From positions 1 through 64,000 of the forward strand of contig CAZJVD010000010.1 of NCBI GenBank assembly GCA_964549505.1: a stretch of DNA of 64,000 nucleotides, in the 5' to 3' direction. The translations under genes were made by a program, and so were the position numbers. Positions 52,578 to 62,621 of the stretch are shown here, one piece after another (within the stretch, counting starts at the first letter, position 1; each line of letters starts with the position of its first letter). Source of the DNA: CAZJVD01 sp964549505. GTDB lineage: Bacteria > Bdellovibrionota > UBA1018 > CAZJVD01. Below the pieces are notes generated by a model, which saw only the letters and a program-made list of their open reading frames with translations, had not been told where the DNA came from and ran no database searches.

Positions 52578-54689
52578 CTAGAATGTGCCAGTCGTGGCAC
52601 ACGCGGGGACCTCTTGCGGAAGTGGGCGGAGATCGGTCGCCGCGTTGGTGGGGCGCAGTGGCAGTTGAATGACGAACGTTGAGCCTGGATGGCCCGTACT
52701 TTCAACGTGTACCGTTCCAGAATGTGCTTCGACGATACGACGAACAATAAAAAGTCCCAAACCGAGGCCCGCTACATTATGCGCAGAGTCCCCGCGTTCG
52801 AAGCGATTGAAAACAGTTTCACGTCGGTCGGGAGAAATTCCAGGACCATTGTCCTTGACCAAGAGTGTGGCTTGGTCGCCATTTCGCGATGATACAATTT
52901 CGACGGGTTTCCCCGGTGCGTACTTGATCGCGTTCGACAGAAGATTGGTAACGACTTGAACAAGACGATACCGATCCCACATACCTGTGATGTCATCGTC
53001 AAGCGTGAGACTGACCTTACACTTCGCCAAGTTGAGCTGTTCGCCAAGGCGATCGATCGTATCGCGAATCACATCGCTCATGCGCACTTGAGAGTAATTG
53101 GGTCGAATGCTCTCGGATCGGATTCGTGAAACATCGAGAAGCTCATCGATGAGATGGTTGAGGGTATCCACTTGTTTGAGGGCCTTCTCGAAGCAGTTTT
53201 CCAGCAGCTCACGAGAAAGATCGCGCTTCGGATTCTGGAGACCTCGAGAAACCAGTTGGAGTTGGAGCTTGAGTGATGTGAGGGGTGTCTTAAGCTCATG
53301 AGATGCAATCGATAAAAAATCGTCGCGGGCTGCGATTGCGTCCCTCGCCTGACGATAGAGCCGCGTGTGCTCGACAGCATTCGCCAGACGGTCGGAGATA
53401 TTGGTGAGAAGCGTTCGTTCGGAATCCAAGAACTCTTCGTCCGAGCGAAACAAGAAAATGCCACCCAGGGCCGACTGACCAAGAATAATAGGTTCTGTGA
53501 GCGCGTACGTGCCGGGCTGACCGTGTGCCTCACGGATGACATCACCGAATACATCGAGATGGCGGCTTGAGAATGAGCCAATCCTGGTGTTGAGTATGTC
53601 GAGGATTCTGAGTTCCTGGTCACTATCTCTGTGAGCCACGGCTTCAGCTTTTAATAACTTATCGGAGGTGACCAAACCGATAACGCAACAATCGAAGCCA
53701 CTGCTGACGAACATCTGAGCAAGATTTTTGAAGCGATCGGGGTTTTCAATCGATGTTGAAAGAATGCGGCTGGCTTCGGCGACAAAGTCAGACTCCAAGC
53801 GGCTACGTAGCAGTAAAGCCTCAGCCTCTTTCGCTTTCGTCACGTCAACCGACAAGCCGCGAACCTCGGGTTCGAACGATTCTTCGCTCATCACCCATCG
53901 CAACTCCGTCTGGAACCACACTGTTTTTCCTGTAGCGGTGAGCACGCGATGCTCGATGCGAGTGGTGTTCTTGGTGTTGGAAACGCCCTCAAGTGCCTTA
54001 TTTAAAATATCGCGGTCATTTGCGTGACCGATCGATTCCAGAAAGGTCGGCTGGGAATACCAACGGTCAATGGAATAACCCAGAATCGGCTCGGCACTCG
54101 GGCTAACGAAATTGAAAAGGCCGTTGCGCACTTGAAGAGACCAAACGATTGAATTGTGAATTCCTTCGACAAGGTCGCGAAATCGCTTCTGATCGGCCTG
54201 ATGTCTTCGCAGGCTCTTGAGTTCCAGTTGGGCTAGTCTTAGAGCGCGCTCTTTTTGGTCGTTCTCGTAACGCTGCTGTTCGGACTGAAGCAGGCGACGT
54301 GTTCTCTTAGAAAGCTCTGCAAACACAGCCACTTTGGAGCGTAACACTTGAGGATGAAAAGGTTTGTAGATGAAATCGACGGCACCATGAGCGTACCCTA
54401 GCTGGGTGTGTCGTTGATCCATATTGAGCGCAGTGACAAAGATGATGGGTATGTCACGTGTTCGCTCACTGCCTTTGATGATAGCGGTCGTTTCATAGCC
54501 ATCCATCTGCGGCATCTGCACGTCCATGAGGATCAGCGCAGGCTGATTGGTCAGCAGATAGCGTAAGGCTTCGTCGCCAGAGCGTGTTTTGACGAGGTTG
54601 TATTCTCCCGAGGACAGGAGTGCCTCAAGAGAGAGAAGGTTTTCCTCTTTGTCATCGACTAAAAGAATGTCTACTTTTTCAGAGCTCAT
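52578..54689 (-). CDS. Receiver-PAS-GAF histidine kinase
   Basis: A 703-residue soluble kinase: N-terminal receiver (Asp56 in LILMDVQMPQMDGYE), a coiled-coil linker, PAS (about residues 170-300, IVWSLQVRNGLFNFVSPSAEPILGYS), a GAF-like region (about 310-450), HisKA with SHELKTP (His464) and HATPase (NLLSNAIKY; GLGLGLFIVRR). Having the receiver at the N-terminus suggests it is a downstream node receiving phosphate from another kinase. I start at ATG 54689, with GGGGAG ten bases upstream; the frame opens at 54728. A TGTGCCA/TGGCACA hairpin spans the stop region. Confidence 0.9.
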   Translation of the reverse strand: MSSEKVDILLVDDKEENLLSLEALLSSGEYNLVKTRSGDEALRYLLTNQPALILMDVQMPQMDGYETTAIIKGSERTRDIPIIFVTALNMDQRHTQLGYAHGAVDFIYKPFHPQVLRSKVAVFAELSKRTRRLLQSEQQRYENDQKERALRLAQLELKSLRRHQADQKRFRDLVEGIHNSIVWSLQVRNGLFNFVSPSAEPILGYSIDRWYSQPTFLESIGHANDRDILNKALEGVSNTKNTTRIEHRVLTATGKTVWFQTELRWVMSEESFEPEVRGLSVDVTKAKEAEALLLRSRLESDFVAEASRILSTSIENPDRFKNLAQMFVSSGFDCCVIGLVTSDKLLKAEAVAHRDSDQELRILDILNTRIGSFSSRHLDVFGDVIREAHGQPGTYALTEPIILGQSALGGIFLFRSDEEFLDSERTLLTNISDRLANAVEHTRLYRQARDAIAARDDFLSIASHELKTPLTSLKLQLQLVSRGLQNPKRDLSRELLENCFEKALKQVDTLNHLIDELLDVSRIRSESIRPNYSQVRMSDVIRDTIDRLGEQLNLAKCKVSLTLDDDITGMWDRYRLVQVVTNLLSNAIKYAPGKPVEIVSSRNGDQATLLVKDNGPGISPDRRETVFNRFERGDSAHNVAGLGLGLFIVRRIVEAHSGTVHVESTGHPGSTFVIQLPLRPTNAATDLRPLPQEVPACATTGTF

Positions 54690-54976
54690 ATCTGTTTTAC
54701 TCCCCGAAACGAGACACTGAACACACAAACCAACGCTGTCTTTCGACGATTACGAAGGCTAGTGATTTTAGAAAACCTCTGCAAGTTAGAAAGTTGAGCT
54801 TTGCTGTTCAAAATCCGCTTTGTCTTCACTGGCGGACCTGTGACAAAGTTGGCAATCGCCTGGGGGTGGGTCCGTCGACAACCAATCGGCTTGCGACGCG
54901 GGACCGGCAACAGATATACGCGAAGATGACTCCGAGGATGTCGAAGTAGGTACAGCTATATAAGTGAGGGATTGCA

Positions 54977-57900
54977 GTGAGACAAGATGCCGGGGCTTTA
55001 GAAGGCAGGAAGGTCGGCGATCGACCGAGTGCGCCGAGTGCGAAGACGAAGAAGGTTCCTAAGTATTTGAAGAAGGGTGCTCCCTCCGCTTCAACAGAAG
55101 CCAGTAGCTTAGAACAAGATTCTGGACGGACATGGAACCCATCACTGAGTACGAGTACTGCGAACCGTGGGACTGCGCCTGGTCCGCGAAACGAACTCGA
55201 GCAATTGATCGAGGTTTTGAAAGCTGTTAAAGAGGGCGACTTTACCGTTCGTTTACCTTACGAGCGAGGCGGAACGTTCAACCGGGTTGGCGAGTTACTC
55301 AACGATATTATTGGTCTGAACGAACACACGGCAAACGAACTGCTGCGTGTTGGAAAGATCGTCGGGCAGGAAGGTCGAATGACGGAACGAGCTTCCGTCG
55401 GCCCTGCCAAAGGCGCTTGGGCAACGAGTGTGAACTCCGTCAATCAACTGATCGGTGACCTCGTAGCACCCACCAACGAAGTCGCGCGCGTGATCACGGC
55501 CGTGGCCCGCGGTGACCTGTCTCAGAAAATTTCGCTTGAGATCGAAGGACGTCCAGTCCGCGGAGAGTTTCTGCGGATTGGTACAACCGTGAACTCCATG
55601 GTGGATCAGCTGAACTCGTTCGCTGCCGAAGTGACTCGGGTGGCGAAGGAAGTGGGTAACGAAGGAAAACTCGGCGGTCAGGCCGCGGTGAAGGGTGTGT
55701 CCGGTACGTGGAAAGACTTGACGGACAACGTGAATGGTCTTGCTTCGAACCTCACAAACCAAGTGCGGAACATCGCGAAAGTGACGACGGCCGTTGCGAA
55801 GGGCGACTTGTCGCAAAAGATCACCGTGGATGCCAAAGGTGAGATCGCGGAACTGAAAAATACGATCAACACCATGGTGGATCAGCTCTCGTCGTTCGCT
55901 GCAGAAGTGACTCGGGTGGCGAAGGAAGTGGGTACGGAAGGAAAGTTGGGCGGACAGGCCGACGTGAAGGGCGTGTCGGGTACGTGGAAAGATTTGACGG
56001 ACAACGTGAACGTTCTTGCTTCGAACCTCACGAACCAAGTGCGAAATATCGCGAAAGTGACGACGGCCGTTGCGACAGGCGACTTGTCACAGAAGATCAC
56101 GGTGGATGCTCGAGGCGAAGTCTACGAGCTCAAAAACACAATCAACACGATGGTGGACACACTCCGTTCGTTCGCTGCCGAAGTGACTCGGGTGGCGAAA
56201 GAAGTGGGTACCGAAGGAAAGCTCGGCGGTCAGGCTGACGTCCGCGGTGTGTCCGGTACGTGGAAAGACTTAACGGACAACGTGAACTTCATGGCCTCGA
56301 ACCTTACGGTTCAGCTGCGAGACGTGTCCAAGGTTTCGACCGCGATTGCAAACGGCGACTTGACTCAAAAGATCACGGTGGATGTGAAGGGTGAAATTCT
56401 TCAGATCAAAGACGTGATCAACAAGATGGTGGACCAGCTGAACTCGTTTGCGTCCGAAGTGACTCGGGTGGCGAAGGAAGTGGGTACCGAAGGAAAACTC
56501 GGCGGTCAGGCGAACGTGAAAGGGGTGTCCGGTACGTGGAAAGACTTAACGGATAACGTGAACGTTCTTGCCGGTAACTTAACAGACCAAGTGCGGAACA
56601 TCGCAAAGGTGACGACGGCCGTTGCGAACGGCGACTTGTCACAAAAGATTACGGTGGATGCTCGAGGTGAAATCTACGAGCTCAAAAACACGATCAACAC
56701 GATGGTGGATACGCTCCGTTCGTTCGCTGCTGAGGTGAGTCGGGTCGCGAAAGAGGTGGGTACCGAAGGAAAGCTCGGCGGTCAGGCCGACGTGAAAGGT
56801 GTGTCTGGTACGTGGAAAGATTTGACGGACAACGTGAACGGTCTTGCTTCGAACCTCACAAACCAAGTGCGGAACATCGCGAAAGTGACGACGGCCGTTG
56901 CGAAGGGCGACTTGTCGCAAAAGATCACGGTCGACGCTGAAGGTGAAATCTTAGCGCTTAAAGACACGATCAACACGATGGTGGACCAGCTGAACTCATT
57001 CGCAGCTGAAGTGACTCGGGTGGCGAAAGAAGTGGGTACCGAAGGAAAACTCGGCGGTCAGGCTGACGTTCGAGGTGGATCCGGTACGTGGAAAGACTTA
57101 ACGGACAACGTGAACGTCTTGGCCGCAAATCTTACAAACCAAGTGCGGAACATCGCAAAGGTGACGACGGCTGTTGCCAACGGTGACTTGTCACAAAAGA
57201 TCACAGTGGAAGCGAAAGGCGAAATCTTCGAGCTCAAGAGCACGATCAACGTCATGGTGGATCAGCTCCGGTCGTTTGCTGCCGAAGTGACTCGGGTGGC
57301 GAAAGAAGTGGGTACTGAAGGAAAACTCGGCGGACAAGCTGACGTCCGCGGTGTGTCCGGTACGTGGAAAGACTTAACGGACAACGTGAACGTTCTTGCT
57401 GCGAACCTCACCACTCAGGTGCGGAACATCGCCAAGGTGACAACGGCTGTTGCAAAGGGCGACTTGTCGCAAAAGATCACGGTCGACGCGCGCGGTGAGA
57501 TCGCAGAACTGAAGAACACGATCAACACGATGGTGGACCAGCTGATTTCATTCGCTGCCGAAGTGACTCGGGTGGCGAAGGAAGTGGGTACCGAAGGAAA
57601 GCTCGGCGGACAAGCTGAGGTGACGGGTGTGTCCGGTACGTGGAAAGATTTGACAGACAACGTGAACCAACTCGCCGGTAACCTCACGGCCCAGGTGCGA
57701 AACATTGCAAAGGTGACGACGGCCGTTGCGAAGGGCGACTTGTCGCAAAAGATCACGGTCGACGCGCGCGGTGAGATCGCGGAACTGAAAAACACGATCA
57801 ACACGATGGTGGACCAGCTGAACTCGTTCGCAGCCGAAGTGACTCGGGTGGCGAAAGAAGTGGGTACCGAAGGAAAACTTGGCGGACAGGCTGAGGTGAA

Positions 57901-60544
57901 AGGCGTGTCCGGTACGTGGAAAGACTTAACGGACAACGTGAACTTCATGGCGTCGAACCTTACGAAGCAGGTTCGAGGGATCATCAAGGTCGTGACCGCG
58001 ATCGCGATGGGTAACCTGAACGAAAAGTTCGTTATTGAAGCAAAGGGAGAAGTGGCGGCTCTTGCTGAAACGATCAATAGCATGACCGACACACTCCGGA
58101 TCTTTGCCGATCAGGTGACGACGGTTGCGCGCGAAGTGGGTATCGAAGGAACGCTGGGTGCTCAAGCTCGTGTGCCGGGTGTTGCGGGTACGTGGAAAGA
58201 TTTGACGGACAACGTGAACTTCATGGCGTCGAACCTCACGACTCAGGTGCGCGGTATCGTTAAGGTCGTGACGGCAGTTGCGAACGGTGATCTCAATCAA
58301 AAGTTCGTTCTCGAAGCGAAAGGCGAGGTCGCGGCTCTTGCTGAAACGATCAACAGCATGACCGACACGCTGCGAACCTTTGCTGACCAAGTGACCACGG
58401 TGGCCCGCGAAGTGGGTATCGAAGGAAAACTTGGCGGACAGGCAAAAGTGCCAGGCGCTGCGGGTACGTGGCGGGAGCTCACTGACAACGTGAACCAGCT
58501 CGCCGGTAACCTCACGTCTCAGGTGCGAGCCATTGCGGACGTGTCGACAGCCGTTACGAAAGGTGACCTCACGCGATCGATTAACGTCGAGGCGCAAGGG
58601 GAAGTGTTGCAGCTGAAAGACAACATCAACCAGATGATTTCGAACCTGAAAGACACCACAGAGAAGAACCAAGAGCAAGACTGGCTGAAAACCAACTTGG
58701 CAAAGTTCTCAGGGATGATGCAAGGACAGCGGAACATTGTGTCGGTTGCTCAGCTCATCATGTCGGAATTGACCCCTCTGGTGGACGCTCATCACGGCGG
58801 ATTTTTCATGTTGGAAGCTCCGGAGCAGGGCAAGGGCGATACGCTTTTGAACTTGATTGCGAGTTATGGTTTTACGAATCGCAAGAACCTGTCCAATCAA
58901 TATCGCGTGAAAGAGAGTCTTATCGGACAGTGCGCTTTTGAGAAGAAGCGCATTCTGCTGAGTGATGTTCCGGATCATTTTATTCAGATTCAAAGTGGTT
59001 TGGGTGAAGCGCCACCAAGAAACGTGGTCGTGTTGCCTGCGCTTTTCGAAGGCGAAACGAAGGCTGTCATCGAACTCGCGTCGTTCAAGCCTTTCAGTCA
59101 AAACCAGCTGATCTTTCTCGATCAGTTGATGGACAGCATTGGCGTGATCTTGAACATGATTTCGTCCAGCATGAGAACGGAAGAGCTCCTCCAGGAGTTG
59201 AAACGTTCGAACGCAGAGCTCGAAGCACAAGCAGGTGAACTCAATGAAAAAGCAAAGCTGCTTGAGCTCAAGAATCAAGAAGTGGAGCTTGCTTCGCGAA
59301 GCGTGGAAGAAAAAGCCGAACAACTGCAGCTCATCTCGAAGTACAAGTCCGAGTTCTTGGCGAACATGTCGCATGAGTTGCGAACACCGCTCAACAGCTT
59401 GCTGATCTTGTCGAAGATGTTGGCTGACAACCAGGACGGAAACCTCACGCAAGAACAGGTCAAGTTCGCAAAGACCGTGTACTCGTCCGGTAACGATCTC
59501 TTGGGTCTCATCAATGAGATCTTGGATCTGTCGAAAGTCGAAGCGGGCAAAATGCCGATCGATCCGCGCGATACATCGATTCCGGAAGTTCAAGAACACC
59601 TGGATCAAACGTTTCGACCGGTGGCAGAGCAAAAGAATCTCGAATTCGAGATTCGCTGCAGCCCGAACGTGCCAAGGCTCATGTATACGGATTCGAATCG
59701 ACTGCATCAGATTCTCAAGAATCTCTTGTCGAATGCCTTCAAGTTTACCGAGAAAGGCAAGGTCGAGCTCGCCATCGCCGTCTCCGAACAAAATCAAGAT
59801 CCGAAAGCGACGGTCTTGGCCTTTTCGGTTACGGATACAGGAATTGGGATCCCTCTTGAAAAACAAAGCCTCATCTTCGAAGCGTTCCAGCAAGCGGACG
59901 GTACAACGAGCCGTCGGTATGGTGGAACAGGACTGGGTTTGACGATCAGTCGCGAAATCGCCCGCCTTCTGGGTGGTCGAATCGAAGTCCAGAGTGCACC
60001 AGGCTCGGGAAGTCGTTTCACGCTTTACATTCCGCAAAAGTATTCGGGTGTCGAAGTGTTCCAGAACCGAGGCGAGCCTTTTGCGGAAACGGAGAATAAC
60101 TCGCGCATTCCGCCTTTGCCGACCGACGCAGAGTTTGAGGGTGTGAAGGTGCTCGTGATGGACGATGATGTCCGTAACATCTTTGCGATCAAGAGCGTGC
60201 TCGAGTCGAAGAAAATAGAAGTGTTCCATGCTGAAAATGGAAAGATTGGCGTTCAACTCTTGGAAACCCATCCGGACATTGATCTTGTTCTCATGGACAT
60301 GATGATGCCGGAGATGGATGGGTTGTCGGCGACCGAAGCCATTCGCAAGGACACTCGTTTTCGAGCTCTGCCGATCATCGCGCTGACCGCAAAGGCGATG
60401 AAAGGAGATCGCGAGAAGGCGGTCGAGGCGGGAGCTTCCGATTACGTGACCAAACCGGTCGACCCGGAAAAACTTCTGTCGATTGTGCATATCTGGCTTC
60501 AGCAGCGCGACGCGAGCGGCGAAGCCGAAGAGGGCACGCCCTAG
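54977..60544 (+). CDS. Poly-HAMP hybrid histidine kinase
   Basis: An 1855-residue cytoplasmic kinase starting at a GTG (GAGGG, 7 bases upstream). After about 70 polar residues come eleven 92-residue HAMP-pair units plus a divergent first one (about 80-1220), each carrying GTWKDLTDNVN, AVAxGDLSQKI, KNTINTMVD and VAKEVGTEGKLGGQ. There follow a GAF-like domain (about 1240-1400), a coiled coil, HisKA with SHELRTP (His1466), HATPase and a C-terminal receiver (Asp1774 in LVLMDMMMPEMDG). No membrane helix. The plan matches fungal group III osmosensing kinases (Nik1/Os-1) and their bacterial relatives. Divergent from the receiver-PAS kinase. Confidence 0.95.
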   Translation: MRQDAGALEGRKVGDRPSAPSAKTKKVPKYLKKGAPSASTEASSLEQDSGRTWNPSLSTSTANRGTAPGPRNELEQLIEVLKAVKEGDFTVRLPYERGGTFNRVGELLNDIIGLNEHTANELLRVGKIVGQEGRMTERASVGPAKGAWATSVNSVNQLIGDLVAPTNEVARVITAVARGDLSQKISLEIEGRPVRGEFLRIGTTVNSMVDQLNSFAAEVTRVAKEVGNEGKLGGQAAVKGVSGTWKDLTDNVNGLASNLTNQVRNIAKVTTAVAKGDLSQKITVDAKGEIAELKNTINTMVDQLSSFAAEVTRVAKEVGTEGKLGGQADVKGVSGTWKDLTDNVNVLASNLTNQVRNIAKVTTAVATGDLSQKITVDARGEVYELKNTINTMVDTLRSFAAEVTRVAKEVGTEGKLGGQADVRGVSGTWKDLTDNVNFMASNLTVQLRDVSKVSTAIANGDLTQKITVDVKGEILQIKDVINKMVDQLNSFASEVTRVAKEVGTEGKLGGQANVKGVSGTWKDLTDNVNVLAGNLTDQVRNIAKVTTAVANGDLSQKITVDARGEIYELKNTINTMVDTLRSFAAEVSRVAKEVGTEGKLGGQADVKGVSGTWKDLTDNVNGLASNLTNQVRNIAKVTTAVAKGDLSQKITVDAEGEILALKDTINTMVDQLNSFAAEVTRVAKEVGTEGKLGGQADVRGGSGTWKDLTDNVNVLAANLTNQVRNIAKVTTAVANGDLSQKITVEAKGEIFELKSTINVMVDQLRSFAAEVTRVAKEVGTEGKLGGQADVRGVSGTWKDLTDNVNVLAANLTTQVRNIAKVTTAVAKGDLSQKITVDARGEIAELKNTINTMVDQLISFAAEVTRVAKEVGTEGKLGGQAEVTGVSGTWKDLTDNVNQLAGNLTAQVRNIAKVTTAVAKGDLSQKITVDARGEIAELKNTINTMVDQLNSFAAEVTRVAKEVGTEGKLGGQAEVKGVSGTWKDLTDNVNFMASNLTKQVRGIIKVVTAIAMGNLNEKFVIEAKGEVAALAETINSMTDTLRIFADQVTTVAREVGIEGTLGAQARVPGVAGTWKDLTDNVNFMASNLTTQVRGIVKVVTAVANGDLNQKFVLEAKGEVAALAETINSMTDTLRTFADQVTTVAREVGIEGKLGGQAKVPGAAGTWRELTDNVNQLAGNLTSQVRAIADVSTAVTKGDLTRSINVEAQGEVLQLKDNINQMISNLKDTTEKNQEQDWLKTNLAKFSGMMQGQRNIVSVAQLIMSELTPLVDAHHGGFFMLEAPEQGKGDTLLNLIASYGFTNRKNLSNQYRVKESLIGQCAFEKKRILLSDVPDHFIQIQSGLGEAPPRNVVVLPALFEGETKAVIELASFKPFSQNQLIFLDQLMDSIGVILNMISSSMRTEELLQELKRSNAELEAQAGELNEKAKLLELKNQEVELASRSVEEKAEQLQLISKYKSEFLANMSHELRTPLNSLLILSKMLADNQDGNLTQEQVKFAKTVYSSGNDLLGLINEILDLSKVEAGKMPIDPRDTSIPEVQEHLDQTFRPVAEQKNLEFEIRCSPNVPRLMYTDSNRLHQILKNLLSNAFKFTEKGKVELAIAVSEQNQDPKATVLAFSVTDTGIGIPLEKQSLIFEAFQQADGTTSRRYGGTGLGLTISREIARLLGGRIEVQSAPGSGSRFTLYIPQKYSGVEVFQNRGEPFAETENNSRIPPLPTDAEFEGVKVLVMDDDVRNIFAIKSVLESKKIEVFHAENGKIGVQLLETHPDIDLVLMDMMMPEMDGLSATEAIRKDTRFRALPIIALTAKAMKGDREKAVEAGASDYVTKPVDPEKLLSIVHIWLQQRDASGEAEEGTP
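55580..58620 (+). repeat. Exact 276-base tandem repeat array within the poly-HAMP kinase
   Basis: The codons for GTWKDLTDNVN recur at exactly 276-base intervals from 55703 to 58463, eleven times. Long stretches (for example around GTGACTCGGGTGGCGAA) are nearly identical at DNA level in most copies, beyond what the protein requires. The last two copies diverge most. This is a coding repeat, prone to recombination. Confidence 0.95.
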
Positions 60545-60551
60545 TCTCGTG

Positions 60552-61760
60552 CTACTTCGAGCTGACGGTGATCGTTGGCCAAGATCGCGTCAAGATCGCC
60601 TCTGCGATCCAGGTAGCGATTGCACGACTGGCTTCTGGAGTGTGGTGGCAGTGGTCGTAAAATATCGGGAACATTGGAAAACGCTTTGACTCTCGACCGT
60701 GCTCCAGTGAGCGTAGCTTAGGTAAGAGATCCAGCATCGGAAATCCCAAGGACTTTGAAAGAGCCGCAAGCTGCTCCTGCGGAAAGCTTTCGACAAACTC
60801 CGCTTCGACTTGTGCGCGAACGGGAAACGCGACGACCAGGAGTCGAATGCCTTTTGCTTTGAGTGTGTCGCGTAGGTTTCGAAACTGAACGGCAAACTGT
60901 TCCCAGGCTTTCGGGCTCCACGCGCTTCCCCAGTCGTTCGCTGCTTCCTGAACAAGACGGTAAAACGCGGCGCGGTCTTTTCTGGGATCGCCTGGGCCAG
61001 GAGGAAACCGGTCTACGATTTCGGCCTGCCACTTCTTAAACTCCATCACACTCATCCCGTAAAGAAGCCGCTCGGTCACGGTGAATCGAAACTGGGCAAG
61101 CGATCTAAAAAAAGCATACGCAAGCTCGGACCGATCGAGCCAGCTGGGAAGGCGACTCAGCTTTGCGGCTGGTGACGGTCGAAAGTCATTGAGATAAAAA
61201 TCCAAGACAACCCAATCCGGTCGAACGGACAATCCCTTTTCATGCAGTAACGCGATTTCGTCCTGAAGAGCGATCGAACCAACACCAGCATTGATGGTTT
61301 CCATGGGGCGACGGCGTCGTTTAAGCTCTCGGGCCGTCTGGACAACGAAGGTTTCATCTTCGTTGAGATAGTCACTCAGAGTGATGCTGTCGCCCAAGAA
61401 CAGAACGCGCGGCTCGGTTTTGATCGGATGGATCTCGGGACCACGAAAACCGAGCGCGTTGGTGCGGAGTTCGATGCTGTTCCCGCTCAAGGGATTGCGA
61501 TCGACCCGAATTCGAAGCCCCGGCCTTAGCCGTCGCCCCGTTGGTGTGTCGTACGTCATGCCGCCATGACTCGGATCCTGCCAGCTCGAAAGCTCGGGCG
61601 ATGTTCCGGTCGGCTCTCCTGTTTGAGGCGACAAGAAAGTCATGACCGGTCGGGGCGGAAGGACGAGGCGGACAGCGATTTCCGCAACGATGAGCGCGCC
61701 CAAAAGGCCGATGACGACGCTGAGAACGGGAATAACAAGTGTGCGAAGGCGACGTTTCAT
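60552..61760 (-). CDS. Membrane-anchored SGNH/GDSL hydrolase
   Basis: A 402-residue protein with an N-terminal membrane helix (8-30) and an SGNH hydrolase domain: block I LFLGDSITL (Ser125), block II NAGVGS (Asn157, Gly159), block III DFYLND (Asn191), and block V DHCH (Asp369, His372). It likely acts as an esterase or deacetylase on a cell-envelope substrate such as a polysaccharide acetyl group, but no neighbour points to a substrate. Convergent with the poly-HAMP kinase, 7 bases away. Confidence 0.85.
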   Translation of the reverse strand: MKRRLRTLVIPVLSVVIGLLGALIVAEIAVRLVLPPRPVMTFLSPQTGEPTGTSPELSSWQDPSHGGMTYDTPTGRRLRPGLRIRVDRNPLSGNSIELRTNALGFRGPEIHPIKTEPRVLFLGDSITLSDYLNEDETFVVQTARELKRRRRPMETINAGVGSIALQDEIALLHEKGLSVRPDWVVLDFYLNDFRPSPAAKLSRLPSWLDRSELAYAFFRSLAQFRFTVTERLLYGMSVMEFKKWQAEIVDRFPPGPGDPRKDRAAFYRLVQEAANDWGSAWSPKAWEQFAVQFRNLRDTLKAKGIRLLVVAFPVRAQVEAEFVESFPQEQLAALSKSLGFPMLDLLPKLRSLEHGRESKRFPMFPIFYDHCHHTPEASRAIATWIAEAILTRSWPTITVSSK

Positions 61761-61856
61761 CCGTGTTGCGATGGGACAACGTCTCTTGTAGGCCCGTCAA
61801 GAGAGTTTTTTGGGAGTTTTGTTGGGTTTGAAAGCGCTTCCGGGCATACTAGGTAA

Positions 61857-62621
61857 ATGCTGCGACCCGCATACGCAGTTCTCAACGCGTTATCTATTTT
61901 CGTCTCGTTTGCCGCATGGGCCGAGGACATCGTTTCAACCGCGCGCGTCTATGATAGCGAGCCCTCGGTATCGACCGGGGGTAGTGGCGATCGGCTTCTT
62001 TTCATTGAGACCCGCAGGGAGACGCGCACGGAAAAGGTTTCCGGTACCGCACCGAAGGAATCTCGGTTCGTGACGATCGAGACCAAAGATCCGAACGGGA
62101 ACGTCGCACTGATCGAGACCATTGAGTATCGCGGAGCACGGCTGGTCTCGTATAAGGTCGACCGTCGGCAAATCGACGCGCGTGGTGAGATCCGGGTTGA
62201 AAAGGGAAACGTCAAATATGAGTACAAGAAGAGGGACGGCGTCGAGCGGGATGACGAGACATTTTCACCCGTGAGCGTGGTTTCCGATCAGATTGACGAA
62301 CGTATTCGAGAGAATTGGTCAAAACTTCTGAAACCGAAAGGCTCGATCAGTCTCGATCTGATGCTCGTCAACCAGCAGAAATCCGTTGGTTTTACGATTC
62401 AGCGAACAGGAGAGACACGTTTTCAAAAGAAAGACGCGATCGTTTTTAAGATCGCTCCATCGAGTCCCTTTATCGCGCTTGCGATTCCGTCGGGCGAGAT
62501 CGTTATGGAGAAAGCAAAACCGCATCGTCGGCTCCAATACATCGGTCGAAAATTTTTAAAGATCAAACGATCTGGCTCCTGGGAAGATCTCGATGCCAAA
62601 GTGGTTTATGATCTGCCGTAA
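61857..62621 (+). CDS. Exported protein of unknown function
   Basis: A 254-residue product with a signal peptide (to about AWA/ED). The mature part has a beta-rich pattern with many charged residues (FVTIETKDPNGNVALIETIE, SYKVDRRQIDARGEIRVEKG), such as an outer-membrane-associated or DUF-type periplasmic protein might show. No motif recognised. Its stop overlaps or nearly touches the start of the CFI-box protein, so the two may be co-transcribed. Confidence 0.65.
   Translation: MLRPAYAVLNALSIFVSFAAWAEDIVSTARVYDSEPSVSTGGSGDRLLFIETRRETRTEKVSGTAPKESRFVTIETKDPNGNVALIETIEYRGARLVSYKVDRRQIDARGEIRVEKGNVKYEYKKRDGVERDDETFSPVSVVSDQIDERIRENWSKLLKPKGSISLDLMLVNQQKSVGFTIQRTGETRFQKKDAIVFKIAPSSPFIALAIPSGEIVMEKAKPHRRLQYIGRKFLKIKRSGSWEDLDAKVVYDLP

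Noticed and set aside
52584..52601. TGTGCCA/TGGCACA hairpin at the end of the receiver-PAS kinase gene as a terminator
   Set aside because: It overlaps coding sequence and no T-run follows on the minus strand.
57415..58092. 225-codon minus-strand frame, with similar ones at 55295-56038 and 57926-58678
   Set aside because: They repeat with the 276-base HAMP units and exist only because the sense repeats avoid certain codons.
55580..58620. Repeat array as a possible CRISPR
   Set aside because: The unit is 276 bases, wholly coding, with no spacers.
58709..60490. 593-codon minus-strand frame opposite the poly-HAMP kinase
   Set aside because: It is the antisense shadow of clear GAF, HisKA, HATPase and receiver coding sequence; codon bias of the real frame keeps the antisense frame open.
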